Below, one piece after another: positions 53,401 to 64,000 of a stretch of DNA of 64,000 bases; position 1 is the first letter of the stretch; each line of letters begins with the position of its first letter. The notes under the pieces are model-generated. The model was not told the DNA's origin and did not search any database. It worked only from the letters and a program-made list of their open reading frames with translations. The stretch spans positions 39,679,059-39,743,058 of the forward strand of contig OY979718.1 of the NCBI GenBank assembly GCA_963855995.1, read 5' to 3'. Position numbers and translations under genes: made by a program. This DNA is from Muricea muricata. Lineage: Eukaryota > Cnidaria > Anthozoa > Malacalcyonacea > Plexauridae.

Positions 53401-56400
53401 GCAGCATCAACGTAAACATTAACTACTGAACGAGCATGTACAATTCAGATAATATTTTACACAACCATTATCCTTAGAAGTTGGACAAAAAAATCTTCAA
53501 TCCATATCGTCAACCTTTTTACTGTGTCGCATGGAATATCTTTGGATAAAGGCACAATAGCGTTTCCAAGATCATCTTTCGATTTGTACTGCCTCCTTTG
53601 GATTTATGCCCGAAGATCAGGCTAGATATTCCTTCTTTCTGTGTTTTGCTTCAGATATAAGTCGGAAAACTTTTTGCGTGTGGCATCCTGCATGTTCATG
53701 CATAGAAACAAGTTTTTCACAGATATATGTGACGACCTTTGGTGGCTTGTGCTTGCCTTGTCAAGCATCAGCAATATGATATTTTCGGCAGGAGTTTTCG
53801 ATTATAACTGAATCAACTTATCTGAACTTCTCCGATTCCAATGTACTTTTGTAAAAAAAAATAAAGAGACCTTTTTAACAAGCCTATGAGCAATATATTT
53901 TTCAGTTCTTATAAAAACAGGAAATTTGAAATTTTTTACGGTATACCGCCATACTTTAATTTTAAGTAACACAAAAGGTGATCACTCTTCGCTTTCTCGC
54001 AAAGTTCATTTCGACGCATTTCCAGCATAGGACACTTTAGAGTACAAAATAAAAGAAATTCCGAAAATAGACATCTTGTATTTCTGATATTCAAGGTAAC
54101 AAAAAAAAAACAAGAAAACGACCGAGGCGGTGATATTTCGTCTTTATTCCAAAGACATTGTCAAACCAATGTCTTTTGACAATGTCTTTTGACAATGTCT
54201 TTGAATAAAGACGAAATATCACCGACTCCGTCGTTTTCTTGCTTTTTCTTGCGCATCCTAAGTAAAATTATACACGGTAACATCGAATTTTTTGTTCTCA
54301 TCCAAGTTACCATTCTCATCGGATGCACTTTTGCTGCCAAATTCTTTTCATCGTCCTTGTCCTTTGTTTTGGTGAACATTTTTCTACAGCAAGATCTTGG
54401 CAAGTATCTTCCTGTAAAAGTACTATCTCCACAAATTCGCCCGCTGCCACCTTTACGTCACCAAAATTTCTGCTGTGCTGGCGAAGCATAAGTGTAGCAC
54501 GTTCAATTTGTACCCCAATCTCTCGTCTCAATCCACTGTAAAGAGACATGTCATCTTTGATGGCCTGAACAAATGAATCTTACATAACCATTCAGTTATA
54601 CAATATATCTAACCTATTATTCAAATTTCAACAATTGAACTTATCATTAAAGACATAGTTACATTTAAGTGGTTAAACATACAATACCGTAAAGTAATAA
54701 TATCATTTGGTGCCCATTTCGCTCGATGTTAGGTAATTTTTAACAGGTAAACGTAATCTCGAGTAAGAATCATGCACATCGAAATTAAAGCCGGGAACAT
54801 CAGACAGCACTCTAAAGTGAGTCTGTACAACTATTAAACGTGTTATGTTAGTATCGCATTATTTACTATAGTATTGTCGTTAAACAACTGCACTATTTAT
54901 TTTGCTCGCACTATTTCTGCGTTACGTTAAGAATAATATACTGTACCAGGAAAACGAAAATCTTCTACCTTTTCTTAATACTGTAGATGTCAATCTAGAC
55001 ACATCACACATATATAGTTAGCATCGTTAATATCGCTGCTATATAGACAGCTATTGTTACTGGAACACGTATTGCAATCATAATCGTCTAGTATTATGAC
55101 TCAAGGGAGGTAAATGGGATTTGACAATCACGATATTAGCTCTAGCCGTGTAGATTGTGGAATCCGCTAGTTTTTACAATGCATTTGCACTACCAGTAAT
55201 GCCTATCTTCCCTTACCATGGGTGGGTAGAGAATTAGAGATTCCACCGGCAGTCTTGGTCGAATCTTGGTTCTTTTTATTTTCCTTCTCAGCATTTCACA
55301 GGCTTGCGTATCCACGCTTCGATAAACTTGTCAAGTAGCATAGCTCAAGTGTTCTATCGTAGTTTGCTAATTTGATTTTAATTTACTTCTCTCTCCATTG
55401 ACGTTGGGTTTGTGCCACTCACCTTGTTGTGACGTGATAAGATCAAAGATCCTTAAGATGGATGATCTTGTTTCAGAGAGAGCTTTGCAAATTGCAATAA
55501 TTTATAATTATCCTACAATCTTAGTTTGGTCTGTTGGTAGATACTTTAAGTGACCCCCCATTATAATGTATCAGCATAGTTTATATACTAACATATACTT
55601 AAACATACATAGATATCCTTAGTACTCCTTAGCCCTCCAGACTTCCTTAGCTATACCTACCGCTCCTTTCACATGCTTACCAGTCCTCGAGTATTCTTAC
55701 ACCTCCCTAGACCTCCTTAGCCCTCCTTAGACTTTCTTAGCTATACCTACCGCTCCTTTCACATGCTTACCAGTCCTCAAGTATTCTTACACCTCCCTAG
55801 ACCTACCTAGACCTCCTTAGCCCTCCTTAGACTTCCTTAGCTATACCTACCGCTCCTTTTACATGCTTACCAGTCCTCAAGTATTCTTACACCTCCCTAG
55901 ACCTCCCTAGACCTCCTTAGCCCTCCTTAGACTTCCTTAGCTATACCTACCGCTCCTTTCACATGCTTAGCAGTCCTCAAGTATTCTTACACCTCCCTAG
56001 ACCTCCCCACACCTCCTTAGCTCTCCTTAGACTTCCTTAGCTATACCTACCGCTCCTTTCACATGCTTACCAGTCCTCGAGTATTCTTACACCTCCCTAG
56101 ACCTCCTTAGCCCTCCTTAGACTTCCTTAGCTATACCTACCGCTCCTTTCACATGCTTACCAGTCCTCAAGTATTCTTACACCTCCCTAGACCTCCCTAG
56201 ACCTCCTTAGACTTCCTTAGCTATACCTACCGCTCCTTTCACATGCTTAGCAGTCCTCGAGTATTCTTACACCTCCCTAGACCTCCTTAGCCCTCCTTAG
56301 ACTTCCCTAGCTATACCTACCGCTCCTTTCACATGCTTACCAGTCCTCAAGTATTCTTATACCTCCCTAGACCTCCCTAGACCTCCTTAGCCCTCCTTAG

Positions 56401-59400
56401 ACTTCCTTAGCTATACCTACCGCTCCTTTCACATGCTTACCAGTCCTCAAGTATTCTTACACCTCCCTAGACCTCCTTAGCCCTCCTTAGACTTCCTTAG
56501 CTATACCTACCGCTCCTTTCACATGCTTACCAGTCCTCAAGTATTCTTATACCTCCCTAGACCTCCCTAGACCTCCTTAGCCCTCCTTAGACTTCCTTAG
56601 CTATACCTACCGCTCCTTTCACATGCTTAGCAGTCCTCAAGTATTCTTACACCTCCCTAGACCTCCCCACACCTCCTTAGCTCTCCTTAGACTTCCTTAG
56701 CTATACCTACCGCTCCTTTCACATGCTTACCAGTCCTCAAGTATTCTTACACCTCCCTAGACCTCCCTAGACCTCCTTAGCGCTCCTTAGAGATCCTTAG
56801 CTATACTTACTGCTCCCTTCACATGCTTAGCAGTCCTCAAGTATTGTTGCACCTCCCTAGACCTTCTTAGGCCTCGTGAGACTTTCTTAGCTGTACTTAG
56901 CTATGCTTGGAACTGCCTTGACATGCTTAGTACTGCTCATATATTCTTACAACTCCTTGGACCTTCTTAGTTTTCCTTAGACTTCCTTTGATATACTTGT
57001 CACTCTCTTCAGATGCTTAGCACTGCTTAAATATTCTTACACCTTTTTAGACCTCCTTAGGCCTCCTTAGCTATAGTTACTATTCGCTTGACAAGCTTAG
57101 CACTGCTCAAATATTCGTAGACCTCTTTAGGCCTACTTGGGCCTACTTAGCCCTCCTTAGGTCTACTTGTACCCTCTGAGGTATACTTTGCGCTCTGTGG
57201 ATATGCTTCGTACTGCTGAGATAGCACTGATATTCTTGGACCACCTTAGACATCGTTAGGCCTAGTTGGACCACCTTAGGCATGCTTAGCTATAGTTAGC
57301 ACTTCTTCGGTATGTTTAAGACCATGTCAGTGTTCTTTTTCCGGAGTACATACATGAACGTATTTTGTCAAGAGGTAGTAACACATCCTTCAGCATTTTT
57401 AAAACTTCTAACGGTATCTTATTGCTTTGCTTGGATTTGATGTGAAATAAAAGGTATGTATGTCATTGTATATTGTGATATTTTATGATGTAAAGTATCA
57501 TATTGTTTTCATAGGAATTGCAGTTTAAAACGGGTGATCTCGCCGTTAAATTATTGTGATATTGCCGTTTGTAAGAGTTATCATGTAACAAGTTTTCTTC
57601 TTTCCAGCATTTCAAGAACCTTTTACGATTTTGTTTGTAATAAAAGATCTTTAAGGTACGCTGTGAGGAGAGCGTTGTTTTCCTCCAGTGCTGTGATAGA
57701 AAGGAAAATAAGACTCTGCTCACAGGGTAACCTGAACGATATTGATACAAAGTGTATTAGGATGATGAACGATATTATGATGTACTGGAATTATGGGCAT
57801 TGTAACACTGACAAACTCACATGTCACACATCACAATAATGTCACGATGAGATTAATTTATCACATCTATTTGACAATTTCTATAAAAAATTATACTTTA
57901 TATCATAAAATAACACATAAACGCATACCTACCTTTATTTCACACTAATACGCAACGTTTGCCGTCATTGTTACTGTTTACAGGGGTGTAAATCCCATGA
58001 AGGTATGGGGGGGGGTCGGCTCACCCCCCCCCCAAGACTAAAATGAACAGTTTTGTCGGGCAAAACTAAGTGTTTTGTCGGGCAAAAAGCAACCAAGGGT
58101 TTTAAAGAAAATTTAATCTGTTTAAGTAAAAAAATACTAAATTACGAAGTTGGTGCAATATAATGCGAAACAAAATGATTTTTTTTACTTTTATTTATTT
58201 GACAATAACTTTTATTTGTGAGTAATATCTAATTAGTGTGGGCGTGGCTTTTCCAACCACGCCCTTTTGTTGGGCAAAATTAGTTCCCCCCCCCCCAATC
58301 TTGAGACCCAAGTTACGCCCCTGACTGTTTAAAATGATCAAAACTGAGTCCGTTTCACGTGTAAGAAACGATTATTTGTATCATTTGAAACCCTAAACAA
58401 GCTTCTACGCCACGAAATTGGTATGTTTTATAAAAAAATAATAAAACGTGCATCAAAAAATGATATTCGCGGTCGGTCCGGTTTTGCATCTAAATGGCTT
58501 CCGCTTCAAACTGTCAAACGTCACGCTACAAACATAAAAAACTCGCGAAAATGTTTGCGCTTGGTGCTTCGACGCAAATTGCTGTACCGTTAGAAGATTT
58601 AACATGATGAAGCATCACGCATGTGTTACTTCCTCTCGATAATATACGTTCCATCCCAAAGAGGTGTAAGAACAACTAAGTGTGCTAGGCATGTCTAGGG
58701 AGTGCTAAGTATAGCTCAGAAGGGCGAAGTAGGTTTAAGGCAAAACTATATTCAGATTAATTTAACGCAGAGAAAAACGAAAAATCCGTTGTCTCGAGCA
58801 AGATTCGAAAATATTTATGGCATTTAAATTGGATAAGACTCGCTACCAATCACAGTTGGCTGACTTGGCTCGATAGCTCAATTGGTAGAGCAGCGGTCTA
58901 ACATCCCGACGATGTGAGTTCGAATACAACTCGAAACAACAAATTTTTCGTTCTTCTCTGCAGTGTAAGATTAATATGAATCTAGTTTTTCATATCTCTG
59001 ATGATGGTTCTGAAATAGGTTTAACGACGTGTAAGAAAGTTTGAGCAGTGCTAAGTATAGCTAAGAAAGTCTAAGGAGGGCTAAGCAGGTCTAAGGAGGT
59101 CTAGGGAGGTGTAAGAATACTTGACGACTGCTAAGCACGTGAAGGGAGCGCTAAGTAAAGCTAAGGGAGTGCAAGGAGGTCTAGGGAGGTCTAGGGAAAT
59201 GTAAGAATACTTGACGACTGCTAAGCATGTGAAGGGAGCGGTAAGTATAGCTAAGGAAGTCTAAGCAGGGCTAAGGAGGTCTAGAGAGGTGTAAGAATAC
59301 TTGAGGACTGCTAAGCATGTGAAAGAAGCGGTAGGTATAGCTAAGGAAGCCTAAGGAGGGCTAAGGAGGTCTAGGGAGGTGTAAGAATACTTGAGGACTG

Positions 59401-62400
59401 CTAAGCATGTGAAAGGAGCGGTAGGTATAGCTAAGGAAGTCTAGGGAGGGCTAAGGAGGTCTAGGGAGGTATAAGAATACTTGAGGACTGGTAAGCATGT
59501 GAAAGGAGCGGTAGGTATAGCTAAGGAAGTCTAAGGAGGGCTAAGGAGGTTTAGGGAGGTCTAGGGAGGTGTAAGAATACTTGAGGACTGGTAAGCATGT
59601 AAAAGGAGCGGTAGGTATAGCTAAGGAAGTCTAAGGAGGGCTAAGGAGGTCTAGGGAGGTCTAGGGAGGTCTAGGGAGGTGTAAGAATACTTGAGGACTG
59701 TAAGCATGTGAAAGGAGCGGTAGGTATAGCTAAGGAAGTCTAAGGAGGGCTAAGGAGGTCTAGGGAGGTGTAAGAATACTTGAGGACTTGTAAGCATGTG
59801 AAAGGAGCGGTGGGTATAGCTAAGGAAGTCTAAGGAGGGCTAAGGAGGTCTAGGGAGGTCTAGGGAGGTGTAAGAATACTTGAGGACTGGTAAGCATGTG
59901 AAAGGAGCGGTAGGTATAGCTAAGGAAGTCTAAGGAGGGCTAAGGAGGTCTAGGGAGGTGTAAGAATACTCGAGGACTGGTAAGCATGTGAAAGGAGCGG
60001 TAGGTATAGCTAAGGAAGTCTGGAGGGCTAAGGAGTACTAAGGATATCTATGTATGTTTAAGTATATGTTAGTATATAAACTATGCTGATACATTATAAT
60101 GGGGGGTCACTTAAAGTATCTACCGGTCTGTTTCTCTGTGTCCGCGCCTTTGAGAGGCTTAAAGTACTGCTTAGACTGCCACTATCTACAAGGCTGGAGA
60201 TAATATCGTAATTGTCAAACCTTAAATATTTTATTACAAGAAATACATAATATGCAATAATTTTAAATTTGAAAATCCTCTTGTGTATTTGAATAATTTT
60301 AGACAGTTCCACCATCTTCTTTATTAAGAGATTGTTAAGAATCTTGGACATAATATATACTTAAAACACTTATTTATATTTAAAAAATTAAAGCACAAAG
60401 GAAATCACAACCGTAGCAGTGGTTTATGCCTGGTAAAATGCTGTATATTTATATCCTATAAAACACTCCTATATATACATTTTCAATGTAATGTTTGATT
60501 GCAGGTCAGAATTGCCTGCGCTGTTGTTGAGGAGCGATGATGAGATGAAAAAAGTAACAGAAGCCAGAGCTGCAGCAATTCTTTGTGAATGGGTAATGGA
60601 TTAAAAATGTTCTTTTAAATACCTCTGTTATGAGCGGACACCCTTATCTCTTAATTTATTATGCAATTGTTTTGTAAAGGCTGATGACGAGGAGGAAATA
60701 CAATGCACCCCTGCGCTTGCACCTAGTTCGTTAATCAAGAAATATGGCCAAGAATCAAGCTCTGATACTCAAGAACCCGTATCTCAACAAACTGAAGGAT
60801 TGGATGATGATGATGATACAACTGAGGGATGTAATAGTCCTGTAATAGAGGTTCGCAAAACATCACGCAGTTATTCGAAAAAATGCTTCTGCACAAATGA
60901 ATCAGAATCGCTGGGTATCAATGCTTTACAAGGTGAACAGATCAAGGTAAGCTCACATAAAGCTGAATTATTTGTCTCCAATGGACATGAACTCTCGAAA
61001 TAATTTTTCAAATATTGTTGTAATTTTTTCTGTTAACACACGCGAATTTAATAACATTTAATTTAATATAATTTATTCTTTGGCACACCCCATAACCTGG
61101 GTATATAAGCGACTGAATATACTAAAAGAAGGTACATCGTTAAGATATTGCTCCATAGAGCTGCTGTTGACCTTATGCATTATTAATAAACTCACAACGC
61201 ACACGAAGACCGAAGATGTCATCGTTCATTCTGTATGTTAAATCTACAAATTCAGTAACAGAATATGTTCACTTGTGTTAAATATATCTTCTCCTAGCAA
61301 TATTTTACTGTCGATACTCGCAGTCGATTATGGAAGTTGACGTCACTTAGAAGTGATCTGATCACAGGCAATGTCTTTTATGTCCCAAATCTTTTACCAA
61401 AATCAACACCGCGCAAGAAAAAACAAACAAGAAAAATAAATTCAACTACAAGCGAAGAACAACTTCAATGTGTTGACACACTGGAAAAACATCAAGACGC
61501 CCCCAAAGGTATTGGGAAAAATCGGATTCTGCACATAAAAGTTTTTGTGTATATGACCGTGTTCATTCGTGTAGATGCATGTATCAATAATATAATCATA
61601 CATGAATTGTGCAATTTGATTGGTTGAAGGGATTGCAGTTATTTCATTAATTCTCTCGTGAGGAATAATTAGAAATGTCTGTGTGCAAAACGTGAACCTG
61701 AAGGGAGTTATAGGTCATGAAATTGCCTATAGGCTGTTTCCTCGCCTCATTTCTTGTTTCATATTCCAAAAATTATGTACTAATGATACTATTATTCGTT
61801 TCTATGCTAATGAAAATGGAAATTTAAAATTATAAAAAAAATTAAGTTACAAGACTATTACTAAGACTATATGCGCACACGAGGTCGTTTCCGAGCGTTT
61901 TCACGACTGTCAAAATGAAATGATGTTTTTAGTTTTTGTTCTTTATGCTGGTTTTCACTAAATTGTGCTAATACGTCGGGAGCTTTTTAAATAATTCGGA
62001 ATGAAAACGCACGAAAACGACACCGTGTGCACGTAGCCCGTACGATTTTTAGAAAAATTATAAGCAGGAATACACTCAGAGAATTTTACTGAAAGTAAAG
62101 CGGAACTTGCACATCAAACTATATGTAGTTACTTCGTGTTAATTTTAACCAATAACTTGAATCACGACTTGGATTACATGCAGGCATCAGATGAGTTCTC
62201 GTTAAAAATGTAACAAATTAGATAAGCTGAAGATGCCCTTTGATTCTGCACATCTGCACATCGATTCTGCTCGTAAAACAAAGTGAGATTCCCAGATACG
62301 AAGAATACCCAAATTTCGCATCTTTTGTTCTTTTTTTCAAATCGAACCTTTTGTTTATGTTAATTATAATCATATATAGCAACCCAAAACAGTGTTAGAT

Positions 62401-64000
62401 ATTCAGTTAGCTACTGTGCAATATTTTACAGATTCTGAAGTAAACTAAGCGTTTGTTTACATAGCAAGCTATACACTATCTTAATTTCCTTTATGTTTGA
62501 TTCCAGATTCACTGGCCAAAGATTCCAGCATATGCGATGATCAATTAACAGAATCTCAACAAAAAGATGTCGATGAATGGGTTGAGCTGCTCATCAACAA
62601 TGAGAATTCTGATACACCGTCATCTACTGATGAAGAAGAGCAGAGTGAAGAATTTGATAAAACTTGGTTTCCATCCAGTGGTTTTTGTGTTCGCAAAGAT
62701 ATGCATGAAATTGGGGTACATAATCATAGTACATTTAAATACCTTATGATTATAATTATTATTATAACGGTTAGTAGACCATGGCTTCATTAATATAAGT
62801 ATAATAATTATATTGGTTTATTTTGTGTTCCTTTAACGTTGATTTTAGGAGAAAAATAAGAAAGAGGTAAATACATTATTGAATGACCTGTCGTGTATGG
62901 TTGGAAATCCTCTTCGTAGTGATGTTGAAATTTTTGCAAAAGACAAGAAATTTTGTGCTCATAGCTTCATGTTGTCTGCAAGATCTAGTACTTTGGCTGA
63001 AGTAAGTTTTTAGTGTATTTGCAAACATTTTGCATGGAAGTTGTTTGAAACTAATTGTATTGTAATGAAACTAAAATTAGTTGCATTACAATTAGATTTT
63101 ATTTTCCCTTTTTGTTGTTCTTTTTTCGCAATACAATTTTTCATGGTACATGAAGCATAACTTTTATTAAGATTACAAGTTGAAATTTTGTAATTTTACA
63201 AGTAGCTCCATGTTAAGTAATACTTATATTTTATAGCATAGAATTAAGTATGAAAATAGAAGAATCTTATAGCCTGGTCAAATTGATCACAAATTTTAGC
63301 CCAGAACGTTAAGCTAGCCTAAACGGTTACCTTAGTTAACTAGTAACCTGGTTGTTCCATTTTATCAAAAAACTAATCTGTTAATACGTGCAAATTTTTA
63401 GATACTTCAGGATAGGGAAAAATGTCACAAAGATGATGACAGTAATGTTCTGATACGTCTAGAATTACTAGATATTGATGTACGTGCTGTGCAAGCAGTT
63501 GTGACTTACATCTATACAGCAAATTTTATTCCTGTTGCTAAAAATGTTCTTGATGACGTTGAAAAACTGGTGCAAAGGTAAGCAAAGGGTTTTTTTACTT
63601 TCATGATATTCAAAGTTAAATTAAGGATTATTGTCACACACTGGTATCGCTAATTTTTTCATTTTTTCATCGCATCAAAAATCAACAATAAAGTTCAAAA
63701 TACCTTGTTTAGTAGCAAAGATTGGCAAAGCCACAAAAAATTACAGAAAAAACCTTGTGGCTTTCCCGTAAAATGACCGCCAGCAAAAGAATTGAGCCCA
63801 CAACACCAAATATAATGGAATGGACCCATGAGCAGTTCATCCACACGCAATAAAGGTTACGTGCTGAGCGTGTTTGGGCCTTGTATAGTCGATGAGCTAC
63901 AAAGTATCGTAAAAGAACCGGAATTAAAACAATTTTAAAAACTTTGGAAATGCAATAAGGACAGTGATGAGATAATGTCATGTACCTTACTATGTTTAGA
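50432..64000 (+). CDS. SLX4: SLX4, structure-specific endonuclease scaffold (5' part, incomplete at window edge)
   Basis: Nine coding exons join in frame: 50432-50980, 51702-51931, 52751-52864, 60505-60592, 60680-60946, 61298-61508, 62507-62715, 62849-63001 and 63402-63577 (donor GTAAGC). The gene continues past the edge. SLX4 is a nuclear scaffold for SLX1, XPF-ERCC1 and MUS81-EME1 in crosslink repair and Holliday junction resolution. C2HC fingers of UBZ4 type are seen: CCPVCKYDF ... HINKC (about residues 86-118), CQICGKDL ... HINRC (about 132-157) and CCPICGKPF ... HMKKC, split by intron 1. Exon 3 carries NLDDDTQLALALSASLQSDS, a conserved SLX4 signature. Exons 8 and 9 form a BTB domain (GNPLRSDVEIF, CAHSFMLSARS, LELLDIDVRAVQAVVTYIYT). 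The SAP and SLX1-binding domains are not reached. The start is ATG 50432; two upstream codons begin with GTG and are not used. Confidence 0.93.
52415..52713. repeat. fold-back repeat pair in SLX4 intron 2
   Basis: AACAATTATTTGCCGAAGGC at 52415 pairs with AGGCGAATAATTGTTT ending 52520. A second pair is AGTGTTTTTACACAAGT (about 52522) with ACTTGTGTAAAAATACT (about 52697). This is probably a MITE made of two fold-backs. Confidence 0.65.
54111..54241. repeat. hairpin repeat
   Basis: CAAGAAAACGACCGAGGCGG and the following TGATATTTCGTCTTTATTC pair with GAATAAAGACGAAATATCAC and TCGTTTTCTTG. The loop contains three copies of AATGTCTTTTGAC-like sequence. Non-coding. Confidence 0.75.
55528..55535. repeat. 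8 bp target duplication, left
   Basis: GGTCTGTT, repeated exactly at 60125-60132, immediately outside the inverted ends of the 4.6 kb element. Confidence 0.85.
55640..57340. repeat. left minisatellite array, 90-100 bp higher-order unit of a 10 bp motif
   Basis: About thirteen well-kept units contain CTATACCTACCGCTCCTTTC, ACATGCTTACCAGTCCTCAA and GTATTCTTACACCTCCCTAG. Unit lengths step by 10 bp (80, 90, 100) because one or more ACCTCCCTAG decamers are gained or lost. Almost every decamer ends in TAG or a variant of it. From about 56.8 kb the units become degenerate but keep the decamer rhythm. Confidence 0.92.
57341..57972. other. unique core of the 4.6 kb element
   Basis: Non-repetitive AT-rich sequence between the arrays. 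Overlapping frames of about 95-101 codons on both strands show no recognisable domain. Confidence 0.5.
57981..58323. mobile_element. hAT-type MITE nested in the 4.6 kb element
   Basis: Termini are CAGGGGTGTAA and TTACGCCCCTG, with one mismatch. Target duplication ACTGTTTA occurs at 57973-57980 and 58324-58331, exact. The 343 bp body has G/C runs and GGGCAAAA phrases. Its position inside the larger element means that it inserted later. Confidence 0.9.
58739..59015. mobile_element. tRNA-derived fold-back insertion with 9 bp flanking repeat
   Basis: The 9 bp TAGGTTTAA lies at 58730-58738 and 59016-59024 and interrupts the decamer pattern of the right arm. The inserted sequence has inverted arms of about 55 bp: ACTATATTCAGATTAAT, then AGAGAAAAACGAAAAAT, against complements at 58945-58995. 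A tRNA-like sequence lies in the middle. Confidence 0.7.
58867..58937 (+). pseudogene. tRNA-like sequence with pol III A and B boxes
   Basis: It starts GGCTCGATAGCTCAATTGG, with a good D arm (GCTC/GAGC) and A box. GAGTTCGAATAC is a good B box. The anticodon stem does not pair and the T stem (GTGAG against ACAAC) and acceptor (GGCTCGA against TCGAAAC) are decayed. It is therefore a tRNA-derived promoter head, as in SINEs, and not a working tRNA. Confidence 0.75.
59030..60035. repeat. right minisatellite array, inverted relative to the left array
   Basis: About eleven units contain GTAAGAATACTTGAGGACTG, TAAGCATGTGAAAGGAGCGG and TAGGTATAGCTAAGGAAGTC. They are the reverse complement of the left-array unit. 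Unit length again varies by 10 bp through gain or loss of CTAGGGAGGT decamers. Outer units are the most uniform. Confidence 0.92.
60125..60132. repeat. 8 bp target duplication, right
   Basis: GGTCTGTT, identical to 55528-55535. Confidence 0.85.
61509..62506 (+). other. SLX4 intron 6
   Basis: GTATTG donor and TTCCAG acceptor. Intronic, with no other feature seen. Reading through the donor gives a short open tail that ends at 61627, which I take as intron. Confidence 0.7.
63578..64000 (+). other. SLX4 intron after the second BTB exon (to window edge)
   Basis: Starts with GTAAGC. No exon is seen before the edge. A 90-codon minus-strand frame at 63709-63981 has no recognisable content. Confidence 0.6.

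Larger units (their letters stand above)
55536..60124. mobile_element. 4.6 kb element with inverted minisatellite arms and 8 bp target duplication
   Basis: Both ends read GGTAGATACTTTAAGTGACC inward, followed by about 100 bp of near-identical inverted sequence (ATTATAATGTATCAGCATAG and onward). Then come long arrays of the same roughly 90 bp unit in opposite orientation (about 55.65-57.3 kb and 59.03-60.03 kb, with degenerate continuation near 58.67 kb). The exact 8 bp GGTCTGTT flanks the whole. No transposase frame is seen, so it is non-autonomous. An 8 bp duplication is used by hAT, P, Merlin and KDZ-type transposons; the GG terminus does not settle which. The core (57.3-58.7 kb) carries a nested hAT MITE, and the right arm carries a tRNA-derived fold-back insertion. 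Confidence 0.88.
52865..60504 (+). other. 7.6 kb third intron of SLX4
   Basis: The donor GTAAGA follows exon 3 and the acceptor TTGCAG precedes 60505. More than half of the intron is the 4.6 kb inverted minisatellite element. The rest has one hairpin (54.1 kb) and short frames with no recognisable content. Confidence 0.85.

Noticed and set aside
58867-58937. A functional tRNA gene
   Set aside because: The A and B boxes are good but the anticodon, T and acceptor stems do not pair and no credible anticodon loop forms.
55640-60035. CRISPR-like array
   Set aside because: The repeats are contiguous minisatellite units with no unique spacers, in an animal intron.

Overview
The window looks like nuclear DNA of an invertebrate animal. 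It is AT-rich, its genes carry many GT-AG introns, the proteins are metazoan (SLX4, glucosamine-6-phosphate isomerase, NAA10), and it holds a crowd of fold-back elements plus a Penelope-like element, a CR1/Jockey-type LINE, a BEL/Pao and a Gypsy element. The mix, including a multicopy CXC-domain transposon-like gene, reminds me most of a cnidarian. That assignment is an inference; nothing in the sequence proves the taxon.

Layout. From 1 to 26 kb I see no host gene. This stretch is a repeat landscape: long (TA)n tracts, fold-back MITEs, a 2.9 kb DNA transposon with about 300 bp terminal inverted repeats (8564-11469), hAT-type MITEs, and a Penelope-like element with an intact 736-codon reverse transcriptase/GIY-YIG frame (21846-24056). 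A 1,096 bp copy of that element's 3' part lies beside it in inverted orientation. A well-formed type I hammerhead ribozyme lies at 25699-25778.

From 26.8 to 40.3 kb there are three host genes. GNPDA (minus, four coding exons between 26823 and 37127) has a 7.9 kb first intron holding a mutated duplicate of its own last exon, a dead LINE and a 930 bp hAT element. NAA10 (minus, 39090-39596) is intronless. A small one-pass membrane protein (plus, 40047-40259) is divergent from NAA10 and probably shares its promoter.

From 41.3 to 49.5 kb there is a decayed BEL/Pao retrotransposon (minus) split by a Gypsy element (plus, 43901-48166) that has 132 bp LTRs which are almost identical to each other.

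From 50.4 kb to the right edge lies the 5' part of SLX4, the scaffold of structure-specific DNA-repair nucleases. Nine coding exons are visible, carrying C2HC (UBZ4-like) fingers and the BTB domain; the SAP and SLX1-binding parts lie beyond the window. Its 7.6 kb third intron holds the most striking object here: a 4,589 bp element (55536-60124) bounded by an exact 8 bp target duplication. Its arms are inverted arrays of a roughly 90 bp minisatellite that is itself built from a 10 bp motif. Two younger insertions sit inside it, a hAT MITE with its own 8 bp duplication and a tRNA-derived fold-back element.

The host genes are housekeeping functions with no operon-like link. The interest of the window lies in its mobile DNA and the insertion scars it has left.
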